From Novipirellula sp052161655 (lineage in GTDB: Bacteria; Planctomycetota; Planctomycetia; Pirellulales; Pirellulaceae): a stretch of 64,000 nucleotides of DNA. Below are positions 26,099 to 35,858 of this stretch, piece by piece. Position 1 is the first letter of the stretch. Every line of letters begins with the position of its first letter. A program made the translations under genes and the position numbers. Below the pieces are notes generated by a model, which saw nothing but the letters and a program-made list of their open reading frames with translations, was not told the DNA's origin and did no database searches. The stretch lies in assembly GCF_052161655.1 (NCBI RefSeq), contig NZ_CP197418.1, forward strand, positions 9,176,001 to 9,240,000, read 5' to 3'.

Positions 26099-27631
26099 AT
26101 GACCGGAACGGATCTGCTCTATCGTGGCTCGGAATGGGATTTCGAGTCATTGCACCGGGTTCACGAGGCGATCGAAGATATTGCCCTCAATGAGCTAGGG
26201 CTCGATGTCTATCCCAACCAAATTGAGGTGATCACCAGCGAACAAATGCTCGATGCGTATGCTGCGATTGGCATGCCGTTGATGTACCATCATTGGTCTT
26301 TCGGCAAACACTTTGCCCGCGAAGAGCTACTGTATCGCAAAGGGGCGAGAGCCTTGGCGTACGAGTTGGTGATCAACTCGAATCCTTGTGTTTCGTATGT
26401 GATGGAAGAGAACACGATGACGATGCAGGCGCTTGTGATCGCACATGCCGCATTCGGTCACAATCATTTCTTCAAAAACAACCACCTGTTCCGCCAATGG
26501 ACGCGAGCCGACCGAGTTTTGGATGACTTGGCCTACGCCAAACATTTCATATCCGATTGCGAACAACGATACGGATTGCCTGCGGTGGAAAGCATCTTGG
26601 ATGCCGCGCATGCGTTGATGGGCTATGGCGTCAGCCGATACGCACCGAAGCGACTTGCGACGATGAAGGACAAAATCGCCAAAGCGGAATCGCGTCGCCA
26701 GCATGAGCAGTCGACCTACAACGATTTGTGGCGGACGTTGCCCAGCAAAAGTAAAGTACGTGATACTGCGGGCGAAGAGCAGGAAAACGGGACAGCCGAC
26801 ACACTGAACCTTCCCGAAGAGAACATCTTGGCATTTCTTGCCAATCACGCTCCGAAATTGAAGGATTGGCAGCGAGAGATCTTGCACATCGTTCGTCGCA
26901 TGGCTCAGTACTTTTACCCTCAACGCCAAACCAAAATGATGAACGAGGGCTGTGCGACCTATGTGCACTACCAAATCATGAATCGCTTGTACGATACCGG
27001 CAGGATCGACGAAGGGTCGATGCTCGAGTTTCTACACATGCACTCCGCCGTGGTGACACAGCCACGATTTGATGATCGACGATTCAGCGGCTTAAATCCT
27101 TACGCAATTGGCTTCGCCATGATGCGAGACATTGCTCGTATTTGTGACGATCCTAGTGACGAGGATCGGCAATGGTTCCCCGAGTTCGCCGGCAACGGCC
27201 AATCGATGGCGACATTGCGGGACGCTTGGTCCGAGTATCGCGATGAAAGCTTCATCCTGCAGTTTCTGAGCCCACGGCTGATCCGCGACATGCACTTGTT
27301 CGCAGTCGGCGATGAAAGCGGGATGCCCTTTTTATCGGTCGAAGCAATTCATGACGAAACAGGATACCGCGAGGTACGCCAACGTTTGGCCGAGCAGTAT
27401 GACATGCTTAAGCATGAACCCGAAATCGAAGTCACCGAGGCCGACTTGAAGGGGAATCGCCGCTTAGTGCTGACTCACCGCGTCCGAAGTGGGCGGTTGT
27501 TATCCAAAAACGACTGCAATCGAACGCTGTGCCACATCGCCAACCTGTGGGGTTACCGCGTCCGGCTCGTCGAAGTCGATTCACAAAGCGGCAAAACTCT
27601 GAACGATTACGACGTCGTCGCAATGCCGTAG
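26099..27631 (+). CDS. spoVR: SpoVR family protein (YcgB-like)
   Basis: 510 residues of the SpoVR/YcgB family. Landmarks are the N-terminal IEDIALNELGLDVYPNQIEV, PLMYHHWSFGKHF, VMEENTMTMQALVIAHA, FGHNHFFKNNHLF and MNEGCATYVHY. The family is associated with spore cortex formation in Bacillus and stress response in E. coli, and is genetically tied to PrkA/YeaG and YeaH. ATG 26099 is the start; an AGGA lies about 12 bases upstream, so the ribosome-binding site is weak. It ends 2 bases before the convergent stop of the next gene. Confidence 0.96.
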   Translation: MTGTDLLYRGSEWDFESLHRVHEAIEDIALNELGLDVYPNQIEVITSEQMLDAYAAIGMPLMYHHWSFGKHFAREELLYRKGARALAYELVINSNPCVSYVMEENTMTMQALVIAHAAFGHNHFFKNNHLFRQWTRADRVLDDLAYAKHFISDCEQRYGLPAVESILDAAHALMGYGVSRYAPKRLATMKDKIAKAESRRQHEQSTYNDLWRTLPSKSKVRDTAGEEQENGTADTLNLPEENILAFLANHAPKLKDWQREILHIVRRMAQYFYPQRQTKMMNEGCATYVHYQIMNRLYDTGRIDEGSMLEFLHMHSAVVTQPRFDDRRFSGLNPYAIGFAMMRDIARICDDPSDEDRQWFPEFAGNGQSMATLRDAWSEYRDESFILQFLSPRLIRDMHLFAVGDESGMPFLSVEAIHDETGYREVRQRLAEQYDMLKHEPEIEVTEADLKGNRRLVLTHRVRSGRLLSKNDCNRTLCHIANLWGYRVRLVEVDSQSGKTLNDYDVVAMP

Positions 27632-27633
27632 CT

Positions 27634-29559
27634 TTAAGGTGCCGGCGTCTTGTTGGGATCCGCGTTTTCCAAGAACGACAACATCTCAAAAATCTCGTCC
27701 TGGGTGTACTGATCCATCAACCCTTTGGGCATCATCGAGTTGGGGGACTGAACCATCTCTTCGATGTCATCTTGCGAGATCACGGTCGGCTCTTTGGCTT
27801 CGGGATTTTCCAGAACCGTCACGTTGTCTTTGTCCTCGTTGAGGATGATCCCGGTCACGACACGGCCTTCGACCGTCAGAATTTGGTGCATCGCGTACTT
27901 GGCCTCCACTTTGTGCGAGGGATCGATGATCTCTCGCAACACCGCTGCACGATCCCCTTTGTATCGCGTAAAGACCTCAGTCAAATCGGGCCCGATCACG
28001 CCCCCTTCACTGCCCACTTTGTGACACCCTTGGCATGAAGCCTCAGCAAAAATGCGAGCTCCGATTTCTGCGGAGCGTCCCTTCATTCCGTTCTCGATTT
28101 CATTTTGCAGTTCACTCAACTTCCAGGCCTGCACGAACGCACGATTGCTGCCGATCGGATTTGCTGGCTCGACGGGATCCTTCATCCACGCATCCAAATC
28201 TTTGACCACGACCATCACGCCGTACATGCGATACCAGTGCTGGGGAAATGTGCAAACATAAGGGTATTCGCCCGGTTCCGTCGGCGCGTTAAACGTGATT
28301 CGATCCGTTTGATCGGGTTGAACCATTTGGCTGGCCGATAAAACGCTATCGAGCTCAGGCACGAAAGGCAGCCCGTTCCAACCGCCCGCCGAGCCAACGA
28401 CGGCGCCAGCTTGAGCGACTTCCTTGAGTGCCCCCGGTGCAGTCACGACCAAGTTATGAGGCATCAAATCGTGGTTCTCCAACACGATTTGCACGGGGCG
28501 TCCCGCTTCGACGGCAAAGTAGGGGATGTCATATCGCATCTCTTCTTCGACCGCCCGGATCCGCACGACGCGGACGGTGACTTCACGCAATCGGTTGCGG
28601 TACGATTTTGCTTGTTCGACTGGAACGGACGCCATCATTTGATCGGCCAACTGCATCGCGTCAACAAATTGAGCGGTCGTTCGCTGAGCCGCTTCGGTCG
28701 ATTCGGCCAGATCGACAAGCGTCGCCACCAAAGCTTGACTCGTTTGCAGCGGTCGCTGTTTCACAGGCACTCGCAACAAAGTTCGCACTGCGGCCGAACG
28801 ATAGGTCGGATCGGAAACAAACGGAGCGAGCAAGTCGAAGGTTTCCGATGGCTGAGATGGAATGTTCGCAATCTCCGTGATCGCGGCATTTCGAACCGTC
28901 TCGGAATTGGCATCTTGAATCTGCTCGACGATATGCCCACGCAGCTCGCGACGCTGTTGGGAATCGGGAACCAACCCCACTGCATCAAGCCAAGCCAGTG
29001 TAGACGCATCATCCGCCGACGCGATCGACCAAGCCGCCGACGCGTCACCAATTTGAATCAACCCAGCCAAACCAACTGCACGAACGAAGCGTTTCTGGGA
29101 ATCAGTCGCCGCTTCTTCGAGTTTAGCTTGGCTTTGCTTGAGTGTCGCAACGGGCTGATCAAGTAACATTTCTGCCAGCACTTTGGCGGTCCGTTTGCCT
29201 TGTCGATTCTCGAGATCGATTTTGCCTAAGGCGGCCAGCGTTTCGTCAGCGATGCTGGTTTTACGTAGCTTCGCAAGCGCCGCCACCGACTCTTCGCGAA
29301 ATTGCGGCGACATTCCATCGCGACTCAAAATCGCCTCATAAACAGGAATGTATTTCACATCGTCCGTTTGCCGTGGGACCATCAACAACCGCTCGCTGTC
29401 GAGACGGTTTAATTGATACGCCACGATCCGTGGACTCTTGTCGAGAAATACCGTCGGGGCTTGGACCGTACGAACCGTCGTGCCATGCGAATGATCGTCT
29501 GCGACGCAGAACAGAGAGGAACTACAAACGCTGAGCGTGAAAACAACGAGAAATCGCAT
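27634..29559 (-). CDS. Exported azurin-like copper plus c-type cytochrome protein
   Basis: A signal peptide (MRFLVVFTLSVCSSSLFCVA) starts at the second ATG, 29559; ATG 29571 is possible. HEAT-like helical repeats occupy about 50-290. An azurin/plastocyanin domain follows with ligands His (HDLMPHNLVV) and C-x4-H-x3-M (CTFPQHWYRM), the type-1 copper spacing of azurin. The C-terminal heme-binding domain of the planctomycete type (TIGR02603-like) carries CQGCH, and IIDPSHKVEAKYAMHQILT. It is an electron carrier with two redox centres in the periplasm. The upstream gene encodes a PVC dehydrogenase-like protein, the probable electron donor. Confidence 0.88.
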   Translation of the reverse strand: MRFLVVFTLSVCSSSLFCVADDHSHGTTVRTVQAPTVFLDKSPRIVAYQLNRLDSERLLMVPRQTDDVKYIPVYEAILSRDGMSPQFREESVAALAKLRKTSIADETLAALGKIDLENRQGKRTAKVLAEMLLDQPVATLKQSQAKLEEAATDSQKRFVRAVGLAGLIQIGDASAAWSIASADDASTLAWLDAVGLVPDSQQRRELRGHIVEQIQDANSETVRNAAITEIANIPSQPSETFDLLAPFVSDPTYRSAAVRTLLRVPVKQRPLQTSQALVATLVDLAESTEAAQRTTAQFVDAMQLADQMMASVPVEQAKSYRNRLREVTVRVVRIRAVEEEMRYDIPYFAVEAGRPVQIVLENHDLMPHNLVVTAPGALKEVAQAGAVVGSAGGWNGLPFVPELDSVLSASQMVQPDQTDRITFNAPTEPGEYPYVCTFPQHWYRMYGVMVVVKDLDAWMKDPVEPANPIGSNRAFVQAWKLSELQNEIENGMKGRSAEIGARIFAEASCQGCHKVGSEGGVIGPDLTEVFTRYKGDRAAVLREIIDPSHKVEAKYAMHQILTVEGRVVTGIILNEDKDNVTVLENPEAKEPTVISQDDIEEMVQSPNSMMPKGLMDQYTQDEIFEMLSFLENADPNKTPAP

Positions 29560-29652
29560 ATCCAAAACCACTAAACGGGATCAACAAAAAGCACAGAAAA
29601 GGAAACGACAGCGTCGCCCGTGATGGGCGACGCGAATACCGACAACGAACAC

Positions 29653-32343
29653 CTACTGCTCAAGCGCTCGCATGGTTTCGTCGAGCGTGTATTGCAAGTA
29701 TTCGTCCATGTCATACTCAAGCACGCCGAGAGCGAGTTCAACGGCGTCGTCACCTTCGAGGAAACTAACCGCCCGAACTGCTTCGAGCCGAACGCGAGGA
29801 TGTTCATCTTGAATCGACTTTTCAATTAGCTCAAGATGATTGGGAAGTTTGTCGATCATGAACGAAACCACGCGAGTCGCGGCGGCACGAGCACGATGGT
29901 CTTCCGCAGCGAGCACTTTTCCAAGCAGCGCTTCGTCGATTCGATTGTGAGATTGATAAATCCACAAAGCTTCGAGCAAGTGGTGCTCGTAATCTTCATC
30001 GCTCGCGTCTAGTGACGCGACCCAAGCCTTCAGCCCCGCAGCGACCTCGTCGGCATCACGCTCAGCGAGTTCACGACGAGCACGGTAGCGGGTGCGATCC
30101 TCGGGCAACTTCAACAGTTCCAACAGATTGGCAATCGGTTCTCCATCGATCTTCGCAGGCTCGATCAGAGGCCGCGTTTTGTGAGTAATCCGCCAGATCC
30201 GACCATGCGAATGATCGCGACTGGGGTCACGCAGATTGTGCTGCAAATGACCGATCAGCGCGTTGTGCCAATCGACGATATAAAGCGATCCATCCGGAGC
30301 AATTTGCACATCGACGGGACGGAAGTTGCCATCGGTGCACGAAACGATCGGCTCGACTTCAACACCAACAAATCCGCTACCTTCTTCGGTCACTTTGTGG
30401 CTCAACACCATGCGGTCACCGATGCAATTGGTCACGAGGAAGTTGCCTTGCATATCCTCGGGAAAATGTCGGCTCGACATCATGGCACATCCGGCCAACG
30501 GACGAGTTCGTTTCGGATAGAAACGAGGGTAACTGTATTCTGGATCGCCACCGGTGACACTGGCAATTCGGCGGTGTTGCGATCCGCCGGGGTGTTTCAG
30601 AGGATACTCGATGTGCCCCGAGATCGGCGTCGCCCAATAACCAAACCCTGGCGACGCGTCACCAATAAAGTTTTGGCCCCAACGATCAAAGACATGGCCC
30701 CAAGGATTCGAGAACGCCAAGGAAACATGCACTCCGAATTTTTCGGTCGTTGGATCGTATCGCCAAATTCCGCCTTCGGCCAAACGAACTAACCCGTTGG
30801 GCGATTCGACTTGCGAATACTTGAACGTTCCTTCTTGAAAGTAGAGTCCCCCATCGGGTCCCCATTCAAACGCGGCGATCCCATGGTGCGAGTCAGCAGA
30901 GTCAAATCCGATCAATTGACGCACTCGAGTATCGGCTTTGTCGTCACCATCGGTATCCGTCAGCAACAACACATCGGGTTGTTGTGCGCAATAAACGCCA
31001 CCTCGCCCGATCTCGAATCCAGTCGGTTGGTGCAAACCACCGGCGAACACTTTGCACTCATCCGCGGTACCGTCGGAATCGTGATCTTCAAAGATCAGCA
31101 GCTTGTCATCCATCGGTGTCTTGGGTTTCCAATGCGGATACGACGCCATCGTTGCGACCCACAGTCGGCCTTTGTTGTCAAAGTTCAATGCGACTGGGTT
31201 AGCCAATTCAGGAAACTCTTCTTCCGAAGCAACCAATTGAATTTGGTACCCCTCGGGCAACGTGAACAACTTTTGTTGCTCGGCGGCGTTGAGATAGTCA
31301 AGCGAGCCGAGCTTTCCCCGTTTCGCATTGGGGTCGTCATCGCCACCGACATTGGTCTTGGGATTGATAAAGGCGAGGGTTTCCGAATCGTCCACCTGAT
31401 CAGAAACCGATTCCCCTTTCGCAACCGCCCAAATACGAGCGTCGCGATTGGCCGTCATCTGGTCCAAAATCGCTCGTTCGCGTTCCATCACGTCGGTATT
31501 GTTGTACGTACCGTCGCTGCCCGCTTTCCCGCGAGCCCCATAGATCGAATACCCGTTGACGGCTCGATAGCGATGAAACCAATGGAAACTCTTGTCTTCC
31601 ACTTGCTCTTTCACCGCTGCATCGACGCTGCGAGGTCCCCCTTCGCCAAACAGTCCCTGATCGAGCAGCGGGGCAAGGGCTGCGTAGCCTTTTGCGTTTA
31701 AGTGGGCGCCATTGAGTGTCAATCGCTCGTCAGACTTTTCAAACAAAGTCTTGGTTGGATTATAAAGGTCGACAAAGCCCACTCCCGTTTCCTTGGCAAC
31801 ACTTGCGAGGGCTTCGGTGTAGAGGGCAAGGTTCTTGTTTTGTTCTTCGCCGCTGGTGACGTTGGGATCGCCGACGTCTTCAAATGCGATCGGCGAGATC
31901 AGCACGATGCGTGGGGCGCCTTTGCCATAATCTTTGCCTTGAGTTTCTTTGACCAGACGCGTCATCTGCTCGGTGAACTTGCTGAGACCTTTTTTGCCGT
32001 CAAAGGATTCGTTGAAGCCAAAGAAGTAGAAAATCACCGACGCTTCGCTGTGTGCTAGATGTTTGTCGGGCTCACCAAAGTTCTGTGAGCGAATTCGCTC
32101 GAAGGGTTCATCGCCCGGAAAACACAAATTGCGAACCACAAGCTCGAGATCGGCGAAACGTTGATGCAGCAAACTCTCCCAGTTGTTTTCGGTTTGCAAT
32201 CGCTCGCCTAACGCGTTGCCAACCAAACAGATGTGGTCGCCTTTTTTCAGTTCCACTTCGGCGGCGCAGGAGCGCGTCCTCCCCATCGTCAGGCTCAAGC
32301 CGACGAGCAAGAGAGCGACAAGAAATTTCGTTTGTTTTTGCAT
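29653..32343 (-). CDS. PVC-type dehydrogenase-domain protein with N-terminal SGNH-like domain
   Basis: I start at ATG 32343 (MQKQTKFLVALLLVGLSL signal peptide), giving 896 residues. Residues about 35-270 resemble an SGNH/GDSL hydrolase, but block I reads VGNALGER, without the usual catalytic Ser. Residues about 330-740 are the membrane-bound dehydrogenase domain (TIGR02604-like, beta-propeller), with GYQIQLVASEEEFPELANPV, FEDHDSDGTADECKVFAGGL and SYPRFYPKRTRPLAG. C-terminal HEAT-like repeats follow. No CxxCH is present; heme and copper sites are on the protein encoded next, 93 bases downstream. Periplasmic oxidation of a sugar or similar substrate is a common inference for this family. Confidence 0.88.
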   Translation of the reverse strand: MQKQTKFLVALLLVGLSLTMGRTRSCAAEVELKKGDHICLVGNALGERLQTENNWESLLHQRFADLELVVRNLCFPGDEPFERIRSQNFGEPDKHLAHSEASVIFYFFGFNESFDGKKGLSKFTEQMTRLVKETQGKDYGKGAPRIVLISPIAFEDVGDPNVTSGEEQNKNLALYTEALASVAKETGVGFVDLYNPTKTLFEKSDERLTLNGAHLNAKGYAALAPLLDQGLFGEGGPRSVDAAVKEQVEDKSFHWFHRYRAVNGYSIYGARGKAGSDGTYNNTDVMERERAILDQMTANRDARIWAVAKGESVSDQVDDSETLAFINPKTNVGGDDDPNAKRGKLGSLDYLNAAEQQKLFTLPEGYQIQLVASEEEFPELANPVALNFDNKGRLWVATMASYPHWKPKTPMDDKLLIFEDHDSDGTADECKVFAGGLHQPTGFEIGRGGVYCAQQPDVLLLTDTDGDDKADTRVRQLIGFDSADSHHGIAAFEWGPDGGLYFQEGTFKYSQVESPNGLVRLAEGGIWRYDPTTEKFGVHVSLAFSNPWGHVFDRWGQNFIGDASPGFGYWATPISGHIEYPLKHPGGSQHRRIASVTGGDPEYSYPRFYPKRTRPLAGCAMMSSRHFPEDMQGNFLVTNCIGDRMVLSHKVTEEGSGFVGVEVEPIVSCTDGNFRPVDVQIAPDGSLYIVDWHNALIGHLQHNLRDPSRDHSHGRIWRITHKTRPLIEPAKIDGEPIANLLELLKLPEDRTRYRARRELAERDADEVAAGLKAWVASLDASDEDYEHHLLEALWIYQSHNRIDEALLGKVLAAEDHRARAAATRVVSFMIDKLPNHLELIEKSIQDEHPRVRLEAVRAVSFLEGDDAVELALGVLEYDMDEYLQYTLDETMRALEQ

Positions 32344-32688
32344 CAGGTTTTCAATCTCCGAATTATTTTCCAGCAGGTCCCGCTCCATATACCATGCCTA
32401 AAAGAGAAGCGTCTCACCCACATTAGGATTCCGATCATACACGGAGAATTGGGGTGTGACAGTTCGCGGCAAGGCAACAATGGAAACGCGAGCGAGGAGG
32501 GGGGAGGTGACAGGGAGGGGAACGATTAAAGGGGAGGGCAGGGCAGAGCAGGGGGGAAGAGGTTGTTTGGCTTCCAATCCCCAATTTCCTGCGAGCTATC
32601 ATGCACCACGGGACGTGAGATATCTTGTATCATTCAGACTTCATTTGTGAATTATCCGACACAACAAGACCGTTTCCACGAGCATACT

Positions 32689-33468
32689 ATGATACACCCG
32701 GAATCCGAACTGGGTGCGAATGGCAAAGAAAACAGCTTTAAAAGCGACTTCTTCAACCGAATGGGGCCATCCTATCAAATCCAGAGTCTATTCGACTACG
32801 TACCTGGCACCTCCTTTTTTATGAAAGACGAGCAGAGCCGGATGGTTAGCGTCAGCCAATCGATTGTGGTTCGTTTTGGACTCGAGCACGAAGAAGAGGT
32901 GATTGGCCGCGATGATTACGACTTTTTCCCGGCTCATATCGCCGACAGCTTCGTCCGCGACGACCAACATGTGATTCGCACGGGCGAGCCGTTAATTGAT
33001 CGTGTCGAGATCTGGTACACCGAGCAGAGGCTGTTGGATTGGTTTGTCACGACCAAGCTGCCGGTTTATGACAAACAGGGGACGGTAATCGGAATCATGG
33101 GAGTGATTCGCAGCTACGAAGGTCACCGCAAAACCGCGTTGCCGTATAGCCAAATCAGCGACGTGGTCGAACACATTCGCGAGAATCATCGCGGACGTAT
33201 CACCGTGGTGGAACTTGCCCAACGAGCCAAACTATCAACACGTCAATTGCATCGAAAATTCATGGACGTGTTCGGAATGAGTGTGCAGGACTTTTTGATG
33301 AAGACTCGGATGCAAGCGGCGTGCGACGAATTGATCCATGCGAACACCTCGATTATCGACATTGCCGATCAACTTGGATTCTGCGACCAAAGTGCGTTCA
33401 CACAACAATTCCGCAAACATATCGGTGTCACACCGTCACGGTTCCGCCGCCAACATCGGTTGTCGTGA
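32689..33468 (+). CDS. PAS domain AraC-family transcriptional regulator
   Basis: I start at ATG 32689, giving 259 residues. The N-terminal PAS domain spans about 20-145 (FFMKDEQSRMVSVSQSIV, GRDDYDFFPAHIADSF). The C-terminal AraC double helix-turn-helix spans about 155-255, with VVELAQRAKLSTRQLHRKF as the first HTH and IIDIADQLGFCDQSAFTQQF then GVTPSRFRR as the second. It is divergent from the dehydrogenase gene, so it may control that gene pair; the shared upstream region of about 345 bases is G-rich and includes GAGGGGGGAGG-like runs. The ligand is unknown. Confidence 0.92.
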   Translation: MIHPESELGANGKENSFKSDFFNRMGPSYQIQSLFDYVPGTSFFMKDEQSRMVSVSQSIVVRFGLEHEEEVIGRDDYDFFPAHIADSFVRDDQHVIRTGEPLIDRVEIWYTEQRLLDWFVTTKLPVYDKQGTVIGIMGVIRSYEGHRKTALPYSQISDVVEHIRENHRGRITVVELAQRAKLSTRQLHRKFMDVFGMSVQDFLMKTRMQAACDELIHANTSIIDIADQLGFCDQSAFTQQFRKHIGVTPSRFRRQHRLS

Positions 33469-33521
33469 TGGCTTTGCAATTCATGTCGTTGGTCGTTCGG
33501 AACGAGCCGAAATCAACAGTC

Positions 33522-33581
33522 GGATTTCAACGTAGCTGCCGCCGCCTGACGGTGGAAATCCACGCTCTGGCGAACGTAGCT
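33522..33581. repeat. Small palindrome with flanking AACGTAGCT direct repeats
   Basis: GGATTTC (33522-33528) and GAAATCC (33555-33561) are inverted, and AACGTAGCT occurs at 33529-33537 and 33573-33581. It lies between two genes on the same strand and could be a short hairpin or relic of a dispersed element. Low-complexity evidence only. Confidence 0.45.
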
Positions 33582-33631
33582 ACGACAGTAATGAACCTTA
33601 ACGATCCCTCTCACTTTAGGAACCTTGAAAT

Positions 33632-34501
33632 ATGAAAATCGGCTACCTCGCTATCCTCGCCAGCCTGATCGCCACGCCCGTTTTCGCGAGCGACACGACG
33701 CAGTTGATGACTTACAACATTCGCTATTTGAATACCAATGATGGCCCCGACCACTGGGATCATCGCGTCGATGCGGTTGCTGAAACAGTCAAAGGGGCTG
33801 ATATCATCGGGTTACAAGAAGCAACTCGGAAACAAATTGATGATCTCGCCGAACGGTTGCCGGAATTCGAGTGGTATGGTGCCGGTCGCGACGATGGCAA
33901 AGACGGCGGCGAGTTTTCGCCTGTGTTTTGGCGGCGAGACCAATTCAACGTGACGCGAAAAGGAACGTTTTGGCTGGGCCCCGATCCCCAGGCCGTTGGC
34001 AAGAACGCATGGGGCGCGAACCTACCTCGCGTTTGCTCGTGGGTCGAAATCAAATCCAAGGACAAAGCCACTGCGTTGCTGCTGATGAACACGCACTTTG
34101 ACCACCAAAGTGCAACCGCGCGAGAAAACTCGGCCAACTTGTTGCGTGTAAAAGCGGCGGAGCTTCGCGGCGACCTTCCCGTCGTCGTGATGGGTGACCT
34201 GAATGCGACTCCGGAATCAAAGCCGTTGCAAAATTTGCTCACAGAAAATGGCGAAGGTGTGACTTTCTTTGATGCGGCCAAACTCAGTGAATCCGCCCCC
34301 ACAGGTCCCGGCGGCACGTTTAACAGCTTCAAGGCCATTCGTGCAAGCGGCAAGATCGACTTCATTCTGTTTAGCGACTCGAAGGCAAGCGTTCTCAGTC
34401 ATGCAACGCTCGACCCGAGAACCGCAGCAGGCCGTTTCGCCAGCGACCATCTGCCGATCAAAATCGAACTTCGATCACCAAGTGGTTCGCCCAATAAATG
34501 A
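33632..34501 (+). CDS. Exported endonuclease/exonuclease/phosphatase-fold protein
   Basis: 289 residues with a signal peptide (about 1-20) and the EEP fold. Catalytic landmarks are TYNIRYLNTNDGPDHW (Asn), IIGLQEAT (Glu), HFDHQS, VVVMGDLNATPES (Asp/Asn) and the terminal ASDHLPI (Asp-His), all in order. Such exported EEP proteins hydrolyse phosphodiester or phosphomonoester substrates; the real substrate is not visible. AGGAA precedes the ATG by about 13 bases. Confidence 0.92.
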   Translation: MKIGYLAILASLIATPVFASDTTQLMTYNIRYLNTNDGPDHWDHRVDAVAETVKGADIIGLQEATRKQIDDLAERLPEFEWYGAGRDDGKDGGEFSPVFWRRDQFNVTRKGTFWLGPDPQAVGKNAWGANLPRVCSWVEIKSKDKATALLLMNTHFDHQSATARENSANLLRVKAAELRGDLPVVVMGDLNATPESKPLQNLLTENGEGVTFFDAAKLSESAPTGPGGTFNSFKAIRASGKIDFILFSDSKASVLSHATLDPRTAAGRFASDHLPIKIELRSPSGSPNK

Positions 34502-34550
34502 GGACGACAAAGAGTTAAATCCTGTCCTGATTGGCTCTCGAACCTGTTTG

Positions 34551-35750
34551 TCAGCCGGCAGCTCGGGCTCGGTTTCTCGCAGCAGTAACGCGATCGTTTA
34601 CATGCGAGTGCCGATTCGAAATGCCGGGGCGAGCCAGGTAGGGGTACATGTGCAGGCGATCAAACGCATCGCCTGTGAGTCTGCGTACGAACGATTGCGG
34701 CGACAAGTATTCGTCGTAATACGCAATCGCACCTTGACGCATTCGCTGGATTCTTGATTCCGGCATCGTCTGGATCTCCGTCATCAATTGACGAAACTGC
34801 TGTTCGCCGCGATACACCATACAATTCACTCCGTGTTCAAGAGCGGGCTGAAATCGTTCGTTGTATTCAAGGATGGGGATCGTTCCAATCGCCAGCGATT
34901 CAATACAGTTGTGACTGTGTGGGTACGTCTGGCCCGGTGCTGCGAGAAAGAACTTAGCTTGGCTCACAACGGGCAACCATCTTGTCGGGGCAACGCGATA
35001 GCGTGCTGAATCCAAGATAACAAGGCTATCGACGTCCGTGACCATCAACTCATTCAGAGCATTTTCTGAGTCAGGCAGTTGGAGATCGTTTCGAAAGCAC
35101 TCTTCGGCGATTTGGACCAATCGGGGTCGAGGGATCGATTTGAAGTGAGTGTATTGCTCGCTCGGATGATAGGCGTCGGCTCTGCGGTCACCGCCAAAGA
35201 AAACGAGCCAGCGTCGTTGGGTATCGCGATAGGCTTGAAAATTCAAGTCTTCACGAGCATCGATATGGTCGGGATGGATCGTGTACGGCACCGGCAAGTC
35301 GCGGTCGCTGAGTTGACGTTTAGTATCACTCGTCAATCGCAACGTTCGATTTGCTATCGGACAATCCCTGCGTCGGTCGGTGATGCAAAGGTCAAACTTC
35401 GCTGGAGTGCCCTGATCGCCATACTCATAGACATGCTCTAAAGCCCGCCACTTATAGATCTTGTTGGCATTCTGAAAAAAGCAGATTCGGGGAGTCAACC
35501 AAACACGATAGCCTCCGCGTGTCAGCAAATTGACCAACGCGTGGATTCGACGGCCCTGTTCGCCATCAAAAATGATCTTGTTGATGTCCAGCAGAACGGT
35601 TTGGCGGTAGGACTCATTGGCTCGCTCAAGCCGACGCCATTGGCGTTGACGCTTTATCGAACCTGCAAATAGGAAGTAACCTCGCAACTGGCGAGCTTCC
35701 TGCTCCACAGCTCTCGCAAACCACCTCACCCGTTTCATACTTCTTCCCAT
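34551..35750 (-). CDS. Exostosin-like glycosyltransferase-related protein
   Basis: About 399 residues from ATG 35750; a longer start at 35807 and a shorter one at 35738 are both possible and the ribosome-binding site does not decide. The C-terminal half contains FFLAAPGQTYPHSHNCIESL, GTIPILEYNERF and GVNCMVYRGEQQF. These resemble exostosin/GT47-type donor-binding regions, where an acidic/serine-rich segment precedes an IxxGxIPxI stretch. Possibly involved in polysaccharide assembly; no sugar-pathway genes are adjacent. Confidence in the family is moderate. Confidence 0.65.
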   Translation of the reverse strand: MGRSMKRVRWFARAVEQEARQLRGYFLFAGSIKRQRQWRRLERANESYRQTVLLDINKIIFDGEQGRRIHALVNLLTRGGYRVWLTPRICFFQNANKIYKWRALEHVYEYGDQGTPAKFDLCITDRRRDCPIANRTLRLTSDTKRQLSDRDLPVPYTIHPDHIDAREDLNFQAYRDTQRRWLVFFGGDRRADAYHPSEQYTHFKSIPRPRLVQIAEECFRNDLQLPDSENALNELMVTDVDSLVILDSARYRVAPTRWLPVVSQAKFFLAAPGQTYPHSHNCIESLAIGTIPILEYNERFQPALEHGVNCMVYRGEQQFRQLMTEIQTMPESRIQRMRQGAIAYYDEYLSPQSFVRRLTGDAFDRLHMYPYLARPGISNRHSHVNDRVTAARNRARAAG

Positions 35751-35858
35751 CGTTCCAACCAAGAGTCGTTGTCGCCGAGAATGCGAAAAACCTTGGACGG
35801 ATGTCAAGATGGATCGTGAACTAGCCTCGTCAAAATTTGCTCACACTGCCCGCATGTC

